Assembly: GCA_013398015.1 (NCBI GenBank)
Contig: VZRR01014159.1
Coordinates: forward strand, 615,129 to 679,128
Origin: Oreocharis arfaki
Taxonomy: Eukaryota > Chordata > Aves > Passeriformes > Paramythiidae
DNA length: 64,000 nucleotides
Reading direction: 5' to 3'
Under the pieces are notes generated by a model, which was not told the DNA's origin, made no database searches, and saw only the letters and a list, made by a program, of their open reading frames with translations. The stretch's first letter is position 1, and each line of letters begins with the position of its first letter. Shown here piece by piece: positions 47,211 to 58,600 of this stretch. The translations under genes and the position numbers were made by a program.

Positions 47211-48599
47211 TGAGAGGGGCCAAAATGAGGACTGCAGATCGCAGCTCCCGCATTTTAAATTCTCCCTGCGGTGCTTTGTCTCTGGATCCAAGGAAAGCAG
47301 GGTCTCAGGGGTTATCTAGAGGGTTGCTCATGGAACTGGTCAATACTGAGAGTTTTCTCCTAAATAGAGTTGATACCTGGTGGGAAGTGCTGGCCAGATT
47401 TCAGAGCCTTCTGATCCAAACGAAAACCTTCTCCTCACACAGCACTCCACATCTAGAAACCCTTCAAAGACCACAAACTGATAGGATTTGATGAAAAATG
47501 AAATACAGCCCACGGAGTGAAAGTGCTGGTTTTTAAGCTAAAGTTCTCTCTCTGCAAGGAATTCAGCACAGAAAAGACTTTGAGTGAAACGTTTGGCTGG
47601 AATAAAAAAGAAACCAAACAATTTCTTACAGGGACGTTTCAAATAAATGAAAATTCCTACTACTCCATTTTCAAATAAACATTTCCAAACGGACCAGAGC
47701 TTTGTTTTGCGAGAAATGCAATTCCTAGGGCTGTTCCCAGGCTGACATTTGTAAGCTCAACTCTCCCTTTACACCTGCACCCACACACAGAATAATTGCA
47801 GGTAACTTGTACTTCTTTGACTGGAAACGATCTGTAAAAAGCAGTGACCCATAAATTAAATGCCTGGGGAAGGAGTACAAGGAACACTGGATACTGCTAC
47901 GCTCCCTTAGTGATGCCAGGCATTAGTGGCACCAGGAAAAAAGTCCAAACCAAGCACACAACACATCTCCATGGGTACATCCCTGCTTTTCTCCTGCCAC
48001 TGGAGAGAAGAGCTGAGCAAATGAGAGAGTGAGCAAAGGAAAAATTAAAAGCCAGGGAATTTTGACACCTGGCTGCTTTACAGCAGAGTGGTTTGCAGGG
48101 AGAACATCCCCAGGAACAGCTCCTGTGCTGTTTGCAGGGAGACAAAACAGATATTTGTTAAACTCAAGTGAGGGGTTGGTTTGTTTTTTTTTTGCATCTC
48201 CTGAAAGAAATCACTAAAAATTCCCAGGGGTGCCAAGTGAATTTCAGCCATGGGTTTTGCCTGAAGCATTCCCCATGGTGCAGAGGAGTTCACTGCCAAG
48301 GAAGCCCATCAGGACCCTTGGATCACCCTAAAACTGTGGGAACACTCACCCCAAAGTGGTAAGGACACACGGGGAACACCATGGGACAGCCCAGCACAGG
48401 AGGCAGTCACAGACACCGGGTTCTAACCAGAGCACAGCAAGATGAAACATTTCTCATTAAACAATACCACAACTGGTCAGAAGCTGGTTTCCCATCCCAC
48501 CCGATTTATTGAGTTAAGATGTTTGAGGTGACCACACACCTCACAGTGCTTAATGCATTCATTTTTCCAGCACTCTTTGAGGAAGGAAAGCATTCCCTA

Positions 48600-48685
48600 C
48601 CACTTGCAGGAGAGAAAATGAGGCATGGAGACACACCAGAAGTTCCTGGCAGAGCAAAGGACAGAACCTACTCCTCCCTAGCCCA
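48600..48685 (-). mobile_element. Possible MIR-like core trace (old)
   Basis: 'ggagagaaaatgaggcatgg' and 'tcctggcagagcaaaggaca' lie in the order and spacing of the reverse MIR core. Weak similarity; could be chance. Confidence 0.3.
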
Positions 48686-51380
48686 CCCTGCTCCATCCCC
48701 AAGAAGCCACAAACCCCCATTAAACCTTTAACCCAAGGGCAGTGGGTTTTGTGCGCTAGATATGGACAGGGGGAATTTTCCTTTTCTGTAGCACTCCATT
48801 TTTATCCTATTTATTTCTTCATTCTGCAGGGCCAGGCTGTGCCGTGGACAAGGCAGCAGAATTGGAGGGAATATTTCTCCAGCACATTTATTCCGTGCCT
48901 TCCTGATGGCCTGCACACGGCGCTTTGTGAATGAGCAAGGGTTGCAAAACGCGTTTTGCCTGGGGCAGTGAAATAGCTGGGGCCAACCGTGTCATTCGGT
49001 TTCACTCACACTTTCCCTACCCTATCTCTATCTTGGTTTTTCCTTTTCTTTCTCTCTTTGTTGTCTTGGTTACACACGGGCAGATCCCTGATATGCTGCT
49101 AGTGGTCGTTTTAATGATATGTTCCTGTAAAGCACAATATTTTCCTTCGGTTGTGCGTGCCACTGGATAAATTCCTTTGACACAGGTGACATTTGTATAT
49201 CAACTAACAGATATTGCTTTATGACTGTGGGTATTTTGCAGAGCATTCACGGATAGCGTAAATCAAAATCTGATACACAGTCTTCCACTTTCATGTATAA
49301 GAAAGAAAAAGCCCACAAGGAGAGGAAAATACTGAAACTGCAAGAAAAAAAGCAGCAAAGTTTCTTTAAAACCATCTCATAATGACTTGCAGCGAGCCTT
49401 CCAAGCACAGAATAAATCCTGCTATCTTGGAGATAATCTCAGAACTCCTCTTTCACGCCATCCAAAATACTCCACTGCAGCTTGACCGAGGAGCTGCACT
49501 GCACCAGGAGAAGCAGCAGAGTGTGACACGCCTGGTAATACCCAAAAGCACAAGAAAAAAAAAAAAATCCCAGTTCCTGGGATTTGTCCAGGAGTTTCAT
49601 CTAATCCCACAAGGCTTATTCCAACTGACCACTGTTTTGGAGCAGCAAACAAACTCCGTGCTAAAATCATGGGTTATGCTGGAGCTGCAATCCCAATGCA
49701 GCATTTTCCTTGCTCCCTGTTCAGCAGCACCTGATTGATGAGCCAAGGTGGAAAACAACGCATCAGAAGGTGCATGGCAGGGGTCAAGGAGCACCAAGGG
49801 AAAATCCCAAGTGCCAAACCACCCAGAGGAGGTGACAGGTTCCTGTCCCGAGGTCAGACACCCTCGGGAGCACTGGAGGGGGACAATGTGTGGAGAAGAG
49901 TCAGGGACTGCAGTAGTCACAGCAAGAATGGGGTTTCCAGGAGTCTGGAACAGGAATAGGAGTCTGTGCTGGCCAGAACAGTCACACGAAGCCAGGAGAG
50001 CCCCATTTTTGTTTTGCGTTCTGCCTCTTTGGGGGAAATTTATTCACCTGAGCCAATCTCAGCCCAAGGTTCCAACTCACCCAAAGTGGGAACCACCACA
50101 AGCAGAACATTCAGCACATTAGGGAAAAGCTTCGTTTTATTCCCTTTCTCAAGTTACATCAGCCACTTCAGCTCTCTTCTCCTCATTCTTTACCCTATAA
50201 GGCTGTCCCTGCTCCCTGCCCACACTCCATAAAGTACAGAAAGATTTCTCTCCTATTTTCCGCTATTAAAAAGGAATCAGATCTTGGATTCGGCAATGCG
50301 ACCTGCAAAGGCAAAGACAGAGCTGTGGCTGAGTTTTCCTCTCCTGAAGCCAAAAAAAAAAAAGAAGCCCCATCCAAAAGCTTGTGAGTGCAGGGAGAGC
50401 AGTCATTAAGTGTTTAGGTCTTTTGGATATTCACCATTCAGATCTCAGCTACCCCATTTCCCTCCCTCCAAGAGACTGACTGGAAAACTGAACAGTTTAT
50501 TATGATATCACACATGACGGGGAAGCAAAACCTAATTAGCCAGGGGAGGAGATTGTTTTTATTATGACCATTTAAAAAACAATTTGGCTCCTTTTCCACA
50601 TGCCTGAATAATAAAAAACCCCAAAAAACCCACACCATATTTTCTTTTCAAAAGCACGAGCAGCCTTTCCTCTGTTTTGAAGAGAGCCAGAGACATTTGC
50701 CAGTGGGCAGGATCCCATTCCCCTCGCAGCCCTCTCTCAGCATGGGGGAAATGCTGTCTGAATTTACAACCCAGATTTGCTTTTCAAGTGAAGGAACAGG
50801 TAGAGGAATAAAACCAGAGATTTCAGGCTTTTCCTAAGCATCCATGAACAAACGACTCCCTTCACTCCCCACAAGCCACAGTGGGTCACCTTTTTACAGC
50901 ACTTTTTTTTTTTTTGCCCCAACTTGGAATTCTTTACTTGCAAAAAGGATTTAAAGCGGAAAGGACATCCTAAAACACCCCAAGGCTCTGCCTAACCTCC
51001 CTCCCATCTCCATTATCATGGCAAAGCCACCATCTCCTTGCACATCCAGTAATTTACAGCACTCCTGGGCTGAGCATTCAGACAAACATTGTCTGACTGG
51101 CACAGAGGGGCTGAAATGAGGCAGCACCCATCTTTAGCTCACTTCCAATAACTCTTCTTTCCTTGGGAAAGCCACAGGGAGATGATTCCACCTCTCCAGC
51201 CTCTCCGAGTGCTTCCCAAGGCAAACTCCAGCCATACAACAGGCCCATTTCCAGAGAAGAACACAAACACACTCTTGATTGCGTTTGTGTGGCCCCAACC
51301 ATGAACATAAAGCTCATTATGGTTCGGGACACGGCTTTCCTTTGGTGCAAACACTCTTCCTTCAGCACAAACCCCCAGCC

Positions 51381-51388
51381 TGACGTCA
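51381..51388. promoter_or_regulatory. Perfect CRE palindrome TGACGTCA within a small CpG cluster
   Basis: TGACGTCA is followed directly by gcggcgcgaccg and tcccgcgctgggctcg, giving about eight CpG in 40 bp in otherwise CpG-poor intron. It lies about 470 bp downstream of the exon in gene direction. A CREB/ATF site is the natural reading; use is unproven. Confidence 0.4.
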
Positions 51389-51848
51389 GCGGCGCGACCG
51401 CTAATCCCGCGCTGGGCTCGTGGTGAAGTCACAGCCCGGTCACACTGCTCTGAAGAAAGATCTCCAGAGCATGAATTCTGTTTTCTAAACATCAGGCCAA
51501 ATCAGTTTTTCTCCGGCGTGCTCAGACACCTTGTGATCAACGACTCAATTAGCGATGGTCTGAACACAGAAAATTCTGTTGGATGCAAATTACATCACGT
51601 CCATCCGCGACTGGGGCTGTGGTTTGACTTCTGAAGCATTAATTTCCTGATGAAAAACCATTTGGAAGAAGGATTTTATCCTTTCTCAGATCATCTCTAT
51701 CCCCTGAGGGCGAAACACAGGTTTTTTGCCAACCAAACCATTTTTTATCCTCAAAATAGGAGCACCTTAGGACGAGGACTGCGCTTATGCTCAATGCAAC
51801 ACAAATCTCCATAAAAACATGAGAATCTGAGTTAGAGGACCAAGTAGG

Positions 51849-51857
51849 CCTTACCTT
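51849..51857 (-). other. PLXNA4: Splice donor of the PLXNA4 exon
   Basis: On the minus strand the exon ends AAG at 51857-51855 and is followed by GTAAGG (51854-51849), which pairs well with U1 snRNA. The protein match to plexin also stops exactly here, after LKK. Residues read beyond it (VRPTWSS) do not resemble plexin. Confidence 0.9.
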
Positions 51858-52037
51858 CTTGAGCTTCCCACTCTTGGTGCCCACAAAAGCCAGGGAGTGG
51901 TTCTTGTAGACGTAGGCGATCACCGAGGTCATCCTGTCCCCATCCTCGGTGAAAATGGGGAGCCCTCGCACCATGGATGATACTCCCAAGGGGGCATTCA
52001 TATCCAGGCCACAGAAATTGTCATCAATCGTTAACAG
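51855..52037 (-). CDS. PLXNA4: Internal coding exon of plexin-A4 (part of the sema domain)
   Basis: Plexin-A4 is a single-pass receptor on neurons that binds class 3 and class 6 semaphorins, with neuropilins as co-receptors for class 3, and steers growing axons. This 183-bp exon encodes 61 residues, starting LLTIDDNFCGLDMNAPLG and ending VGTKSGKLKK. The block RMTSVIAYVYKNHSLAFVGT is the part I most clearly associate with PLXNA4; PLXNA1, A2 and A3 differ here, for example lacking AYVYKNHSLAF. It lies in the late part of the seven-bladed sema propeller, with one cysteine (residue 9) and the typical FVGTxxGxLxK strand near its end. The reading frame is open throughout and the exon is phase 0 at both ends. 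The ATG at 52050-52052 and the codons running past 51855 are intronic, so they are not start or end of the protein. No other plexin exon was seen in the window. Paralogue choice is from memory of the family, not alignment. Confidence 0.9.
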
Positions 52038-52061
52038 CTGCAAAGAAAGCAAGAAAAAGGG
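52038..52061 (-). other. PLXNA4: Splice acceptor of the PLXNA4 exon
   Basis: Read on the minus strand, a pyrimidine-rich run (ttctttgctttctttg type, positions 52061 to 52041) ends in CAG at 52040-52038, directly before the first exon codon CTG. This is a strong consensus 3' splice site and fixes the exon start at 52037. Confidence 0.9.
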
Positions 52062-52707
52062 TGTAAACAGCTGAAGTCACCAATTTTTCAGCCATTTGGG
52101 AAGTATCCATCCGTTGCATAACGTGCCTGTAATTTATGCAGGCTGACAAAAATCAGGGAGGACTGGAGAAAGAGGTGGAAAAAGAAAAACATTGTCCAAA
52201 GTTGCATGATGAGTTACAGCCAGAAGGAGAACTGGAAACTTGGTTCTCTTGAATGACAGCCCAGCAGGATACATTACATTAAGCCTTTTTCCTACTGCTT
52301 TACCAGTCAGTTTTACCAGTCAAGACTCAGCAACCAAATGAAAGTCTGCTGAAAATGTCTTAAACATACCCAGTTGTGTCAAGGAAAAATAAAAGGAAAA
52401 AGAAGAAAAAAAGTATTCACACAATTCCTGTAGATCCAGAGGAAGAAGCACTGAGCTCCATCTGCACTGGCAAATGAAATAGACCCTGACCTGACCTCTG
52501 GCCTCGAGATCCAACACTAAGGATCCCATCGGTGAAACCAAAATAACCACTCCTCTCCCAGCTCCAAATTCAGTAGGATTGTCCATGCTACATCTTGGAA
52601 ATTACCATCCTCCAAGGAGCATCCAGGCATTACCTGAGCCAAATGGTCAGCTCAGGACAGATCTGCAGGAGGGACCGTGGTGAGAATTAAACACCATAAA
52701 CTTAAAG
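52062..52707. other. PLXNA4: Intronic sequence just upstream of the exon
   Basis: No gene or repeat recognised. Composition is ordinary with an A-rich patch near 52380-52415. Confidence 0.5.
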
Positions 52708-52985
52708 GTCTTTCCAGTATCTCAGGGGCTCCAAGAGAGCTGGAGCAGGACTTGGGACAAGGGATGGAGGAACAGGACAAGAGGCAATTGCTTCTGCCAG
52801 AGGGCAGTGTTAGATGGGGAGAAATTTTTGGCTGTGAGAATGGTGAGACCCTGGCACAGGTTGCCCAGAGAAGCTGTGGCTGTGCCTGGATCCCTGGAAG
52901 TGTCCAAGGCCAGGCTGGACAGGGTTTGGAGCAACCTGGGATAGTGGAAGGTGTCCCTGCCCATGGCGGGGTAGGACTGGATGAT
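52708..52985 (+). mobile_element. CR1 LINE, 5' portion of a split copy
   Basis: Runs from 'atctcaggggctccaagaga' through 'ggagcaggacttgggacaag', 'ttctgccagagggcagtgtt', 'ggttgcccagagaagctgtg' and 'ggtgtccctgcccatggcgg' to 'aggactggatgat', where CR1 similarity stops just before the expected 'ctttaaggtcccttcc' tail. That tail is found at 53425-53466. Plus strand. Confidence 0.95.
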
Positions 52986-53424
52986 GCAGGGAAAAAACAC
53001 ATCTTGAAAAGTCAGTGTCCACAAAGGACACAGAGAAGTCCTGAAACTTCATTTGAATAAAGGGAGAGAGAGTCCACTGGGGCATATCCCCGTGGGGTTT
53101 CTCCATCAAGGTTTCAGAGGACTCAGCCTCCTCGTCATTTTCCCCCAAAGTTCAGCGGTTCAGGCTGTCTGGGTTCTGTGGAGCCACCAGAAGTTCAGAC
53201 CATGTGGGCTCTGCGATAGACTTCGCCCAGAAGCATTTGTCCATCACCCTAAAGTTCAGGAGTTCAAACCTGTTAGTTAAATTTTCTGAGTTTTGTAACA
53301 AACTTGAGCAGATTGCAGTTGGTGGAGACATTAAGACCCATTTCAAAGACATTAACACCTATTCCTCCTAGACACCTCTCACCCTTCGAGTTGTTTGTAA
53401 ACACATTTGCATTCATCTTTCCTC
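52986..53424. mobile_element. Insertion of about 440 bp splitting a CR1 copy; class unknown
   Basis: This sequence separates the body of a CR1 from its own 3' tail and is not CR1. It contains 'gaataaagggagagagag' and three related 'aagttca' phrases ('aaagttcagcggttcag', 'agaagttcagacc', 'aaagttcaggagttcaaacc'). Length suggests a solo LTR, and I have a vague recollection of ERVL-type avian LTRs with similar text, but clear TG...CA ends and a target-site duplication could not be placed. Confidence 0.55.
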
Positions 53425-53466
53425 TCTTTAAGGTGCCTTCCAACCCAAACCATTCTGTGATTATCC
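53425..53466 (+). mobile_element. CR1 LINE, displaced 3' tail of the split copy
   Basis: 'tctttaaggtgccttccaac' then 'ccaaaccattctgtgatt' is exactly the terminal part missing from 52708-52985, in the same orientation. Confidence 0.9.
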
Positions 53467-55431
53467 ATCTTACTGGGGTACTGTAATTCCCTGAAGTTCT
53501 TCGGAGAGGAGGAAACCTTCAACAGCTACTAAAGCGGCTTTCCAGCTTTTGTTGGACATATCCATGAATTCCCAACAACCAGGAAAAAAAACCCCTATTC
53601 ATCGATGCTTCTGCCTGAGCTCCAACACCCATTGCATCTGAACTCAGCAAGAGTTTCACCAGCTGGGTGCTCCACCGGGATCCTTTCACATCAATGAATG
53701 TAGTGTCCGGTTATCCCTCAGGGTGTTTCTTTGGGCTTCAGGGAGTTCCAGAAATGCAGCAGGAACAAGGCACAGGCAGCTCTTCTACCTTCAGGCACCA
53801 TCGAGGCAGGTGAGGCTAACGCAGGTCACAGATCTCCACGGAATAAGTCATATAAAGCCCCAAGTATCCCAGCACACAACTGCCACAGCAGTGGGACTTT
53901 ATTAACTTCTCTGGGGCCACTCAGAGATTTCGAGTTAAGCATCCAATTAAAATGTTTTGCTGGACTAAGGCCTAGAAAAGCAATAATTAATGGTACAGGA
54001 AGGTTGCCTAGTTTTGATATATCAGTAATAAAGGACCACGGTGATTTTCTTTGACTGAACTCACATCTTCCTGGAAACACAGCTAAAAAAAGTGATGCTC
54101 CCTGCTTGAGTTCACGAGCAGTAAAAGCCTGATAGTTGATTCATTTTATCCTCACCCAGCAATTACGGGCAATAATTACAGATGGTTTTGCTGAATGGAA
54201 GAATAATGTGTCCTAAATGTGTTTATAAATACATAAAACCTAGGAGAAATTCAAAGAGCCATTAGGAGGGATCAGCTAGCCTGAGCTCTGGCCTGCAGGA
54301 GTCATTAGTGTTTGCGGACTGCCCTTTTTAGCAGGGCTAAAACATGGGCTCAAAGAGCAATTAGGGAGCAGATCAGCAGCCTCCACGATGCTGCTGGTCC
54401 AAAACACCAGCAAAAAGTCCAGGATAAATCTGCAACCCAGCTCTAGTATGTGGAAATCCATAACTAGCAGGGGAAAGGAGGTGTGTCAGAGAAGGAGCCA
54501 CCCAACCACACTGGAAATGCACCTTCCAACACAGCCAGGTGACCACAAAAGGACTCCACATGATCCCCCCAGCCCAACTATTTGGCCCCCCGATGTCCTT
54601 CCAACATGAATTGTCCTGTGGGTGTAGGATCTGAGAAGAATCCAGGTCTTCAAGTCAGGGCCAGCTTGACCAGAAGCTCTTAAGCTCTCAGATTAGCACA
54701 GTTTGTGTTTCAAGGGTATAAGCAAACTGCCTAAGTGCTCCTTCTAAAGGCCTGACGAGCTGAAAAGAATCCCTTCAGGCTGAAAGCAGGAAACTCCCAA
54801 ACGGCAGAAAGAGGAGAAAGGGAAGAAAGTTTTCAAGGAAAACAAGACAGCTTTCTTCACTACCAAGAGCATGGAAAGCTTAACAGTGCCAGCAGACGTC
54901 TTACCTGAGGTGCAGGGTACAAAGCTCCATCCCAAACAAGAAAAAATTACTCCGACAAGCAGTGAAATGAGATGAATCCAGCAGAGCTGGCGCAGTTGGA
55001 GGCATCCTCCTTGGAGGAGCACAGCCAAAGCCACCCACTCCAGCCAAAGCACTTGAGATCAGAAAGGATCCATGAAATCAACTTCCTACACGACCCAGAA
55101 CTGCCCAGGCCAGGCAGGAGTCTGGGAGGATACAGCCCCCAGAATCACAGCATTAAGCACAAACATCAGTGGCTGATTTGCAGCCCAACTCCAACCTGTC
55201 GAGACCTAATTAATCTAATTGCCACCAAGTAGTTCCTCTTCCATCTGATTGGGCTCTAGCTGAACTCAGACCTACTCCTAATGGGGCTGATAATCCCACG
55301 CAGACACAAGATTAAATTTAAGACTACTTGTTTTGTCTTTTTTCCCCGGCATGATTTACAGAACGACGCAACCTTGTAAGAAGGTTACACAGAAATATGG
55401 GGTCGGATTTTTTTAAAGAAGCTAGAGTCAC
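53467..55431. other. PLXNA4: Intronic sequence, AT-rich at 53980-54260
   Basis: No exon or transposon recognised. The 53980-54260 part is AT-rich with repeated 'caataattaa' and 'caataattac' words and is free of repeat signature. Confidence 0.5.
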
Positions 55432-55653
55432 ACTAGATTTAAAGAAGAAATTGTTTATGACGAGGGTGGGGAGGACCTGGCACAGGTGGCCCAGAGAAGC
55501 TGTGGCTGCTCCCAGATCCCTGAAGTGTCCAAGGCCAGATTGGACAGGGCTTGGAGCAACCTGGGATAGTGGAAGTTGTCCCTGCCCATGGCAGGAGGTT
55601 GGAATTTCATTGTCTTTAGGTCACTTTCAACCCAAACTATTCTAGAATTCTGA
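55432..55653 (+). mobile_element. CR1 LINE 3' end fragment
   Basis: Shows 'gaggacctggcacaggtggc', 'ccagagaagctgtggctgct', 'tccaaggccagattggacag', 'ggagcaacctgggatagtgg' and tail 'caacccaaactattctagaa' followed by 'ttctgag'. Plus strand. Confidence 0.95.
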
Positions 55654-58600
55654 GTCCGCTCACATGCTGCTGGTTGGGTGCCAGAGAAGCAATCACAGAG
55701 TTGTGGTTTGCCATGTGGACAACCCTCCCCCAGGAGCAGGAGCAAGGCCAGCAAGCCACACGCCACACGAAAACTATTTTCATTTAACATATTTGGGTTA
55801 TTTCCTCTGGGGATCATCTGCCAAAAAAATGCCAGCAAGCAAAACCCTACAAATAAACACCACCCGGCTCCGGCACAGCTGTGGCTCTCAGCTGCACACA
55901 GGCCTTTGTAGAGACAGAAATACAGTCATCTTCTGCAGCAAAGAGAGACACGTAAGGAAGTTTGGATTTATGATGAAAGGGTCAGGAGTTGCAAGCACAG
56001 GTTTATTTTCAATTCCAGACACTCCTAGCAGCAATATAAAGTAGCCACGTTAAACTCTCTGGAGCTTCTCTGCTTGGCAATTTCATGTTAACGACTTTCC
56101 AGAGTGAAGGAGGAGGTGAGGGCATGAATTCACTTCTAACGTTGCTGCCACAGTGGCTGGGATAGCGGGGAGAGGCAAAGGGACGGTCTAAAGAGGTGGG
56201 AATAATATCAGCAATTCTCACATCCTGAGCGGTTAAAACCCAACCCAGAAAGTCACCGCGCAGCCAGCAGGTAATGTGGAAGGAAGCGGGGGCCTGCAGT
56301 TGGAATGCTGGGCTGGAATCAGTCACTTCATCATCCCACACCGAATTCCCACTTGAAAATGAGGGAATATTTCTCACCACCACCCTGCCCCAGGGAAACA
56401 GAGGTTTATACGGTGCTCTGCATATCCAAAATATCTTCATCTGAGCTCCCAGGGTATAAATTCCCTCCCCAGTCCCACCAGCTGCCTCTCCACCTTGGGC
56501 TGATGTGCAGGGGGGACCAGCTGGTTGTGTTCTGCTCCTGCCACCTCTCCCTGAGTCACCAAGCAGGGCTTCACCTGCAGCCATGGCCACGTGTCACAGT
56601 CACCAGTGAAATGGGAAGGATGTGCAAAAGAATGGGAGGATTCTGGCAGGGGTTTGCCTCCTCCAGGATTCAGCCTATCAAATAAATAATTTACACATCC
56701 AAACCCTCCTGGAGAGGATGGTTTTACAAGGCTGGTGCTGGCTCAGTCCCCAAGGGATTCACTGAGCCCCCAAAACACTCAAATTCAGCAGAAGGGTTAG
56801 AGATTTGATTACATCACCTCCTCCCCTGCCCTCATCTCGCTCCCCGGCAGGAGGGAGCACGTTGGCATCGCACGAGTGGCAGAAGCACCAAATACCAGGA
56901 GACATGGGCAAACAGTGCTCATAATACACCAATTGTCCCTTAAACATCTGCTTTCACTATTTGCCTCTGAAACAGCCCCTGATAATCAAACACAGCCTAA
57001 TCCACATTTGGGGAAGAGCCTCGATGAAGGATTAGCCACCCCTCATTCCTCCTCGCTTTTGCTGCGGCAGAATCTTCCTCCCCAGTCAAAGCACCGGAGC
57101 CTTTTTTCCCAGGTATCTCAGCAGGCTCCAAAGCAATTCCACAGACTCACCGGGGATAAAGGCTGTCCCAGTGGCCAAGCCTTGCCTTTGATTTACAGCT
57201 AATACCTAACAGCCCTGTCTTCATGTGGTGGCAGGTACTTGGCTCCTCTCTGCTGTTATCTCAGGCTTGGCTGGTGCAGAGGATGGAGGGAACACACATT
57301 AATGGATGTCTGTGCTGCCAGCAGGGCCAGGGAGCCAACAGCAATAAGAAATCAACAGTTACAGGCATCTGACTCTTTGCAAGGAGATATCCAAGGTCTT
57401 TTCCATCACCTGACTGCAAGATCTGCTTTCCTTCCTGACTGAAGGGTGAAGGTGGGCACATGTCCACTCAATAGGATATTTAAAAATCTAGAGAGATGGA
57501 AGACATAGAAAAACCTCTCAGCAGGAGCTTCACAGTGTCTGAAGAGATACAAGCTAAGCAATTTAGGGTGTAAATCACATGGTGCAGGGGTGAACCATAA
57601 ATCCCCACAGAGTGGAGCTGGAAATAATGGAAACCATCTCCCTGCAAACCACAGGACTTTAAACTCCAACAGCAGCAGGATGGTATCCAAGGCTTGTGCT
57701 TCTCCTGTTTGCCTGTGCACGTTCTCTTGGTGGTTTGAGCATGGGTGAACTCCTGGCTGGATGCTGCTTTGCCCATGGCATTGGTACTTGGCATTCCTGA
57801 AGCTGGATTGACTCTCCCTCTGACCTCCTGCAGTATCTCTGCTTCTGGCCAGGCTGGCCCCTGTGAAATCAGTGGGTTTTGGTTCACCTGCCCTTCTCCC
57901 CACAGGACTTCAGCAGAACCATCACGTTTCATCCTGCTGCTGTGCCGAGCTGTGAAATCCTAGTGCAGGATGGACACGGCCCCTCTGGCTTCCCCCTCCT
58001 GCCACACCGTTCCTGGAATTTGATGCCTGTCACTGCCCTCCCCACCCCATGCATTCCTGACAGTGGGTCAGGGAAAGGCTGAAGGTTTCCCCACCCAGCT
58101 GTAGATCTTTGTCATCTGCAGTCCAAGGTTTTGTGGACAAAGAGATGGGCAGCGACCAAAGATAGCACAGACCACCAACCCAGCCCTTCTTTGGCGGTCG
58201 GTCTGCAGCCTAATGACATCCAAAAATACCCAGTCCCGTTTCCCCAGGGTGCTCTGTGATATAATAGAAGCTGGATAAAGAGCCAGCGTCTGGAAACACA
58301 TTATAATTGCACGCTGCTTTTCACTCATGTGCCCACAGCAGTGGTCACTGTGCAATTACATGTCACCATATACAAATGACAGCGCAGTTACAGCAACTTT
58401 ACCAATTACAGGGAAATTGCACCCACTACGCCGAGAGGTTTTCATTCAGACACAATTCAGGAAGGCAAGAACAAGAGGGAGAAGTTACTCAAATTGACCA
58501 GAACTGGTACAGGCGTTTGGTTTTTAGGTCTGGAGTTTAAGCATCAGTTCAAGGACTGGTGTCAAGTTTCCAGAGTGCTGCAGAATCTTAATGGCGTACA

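Larger units (their letters stand above)
1..51854 (-). other. PLXNA4: PLXNA4 intron downstream of the exon (5' part only; probably intron 3)
   Basis: From the donor site to the left end of the window there is no further recognisable exon. The next plexin-A exon should continue the sema domain with a segment beginning IRVDG or similar; I looked for it among all open frames and did not find it. The intron is therefore longer than 51.8 kb, which fits the very large early introns of PLXNA4 in other vertebrates. Confidence 0.75.
47211..51854. other. PLXNA4: Unique intronic sequence next to the exon's donor site
   Basis: No exon or CR1 seen. It holds a possible MIR-like trace at 48600-48685, an AT-rich repeat-free block at 49000-49330, a run of 14 T near 50905-50918 and a small CpG cluster with a CRE at 51381-51420. 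Confidence 0.5.

Noticed and set aside
51639..51854. Extension of the plexin frame past 51855
   Set aside because: Plexin similarity ends at LKK and a consensus donor GTAAGG follows; the extra codons are intron.
52050..52052. In-frame ATG just upstream of the plexin exon
   Set aside because: It lies within the pyrimidine tract of the acceptor site and is not a translation start.
56009..56590. Open frame of 193 codons, minus strand
   Set aside because: No recognisable domain or repeat; treated as chance.
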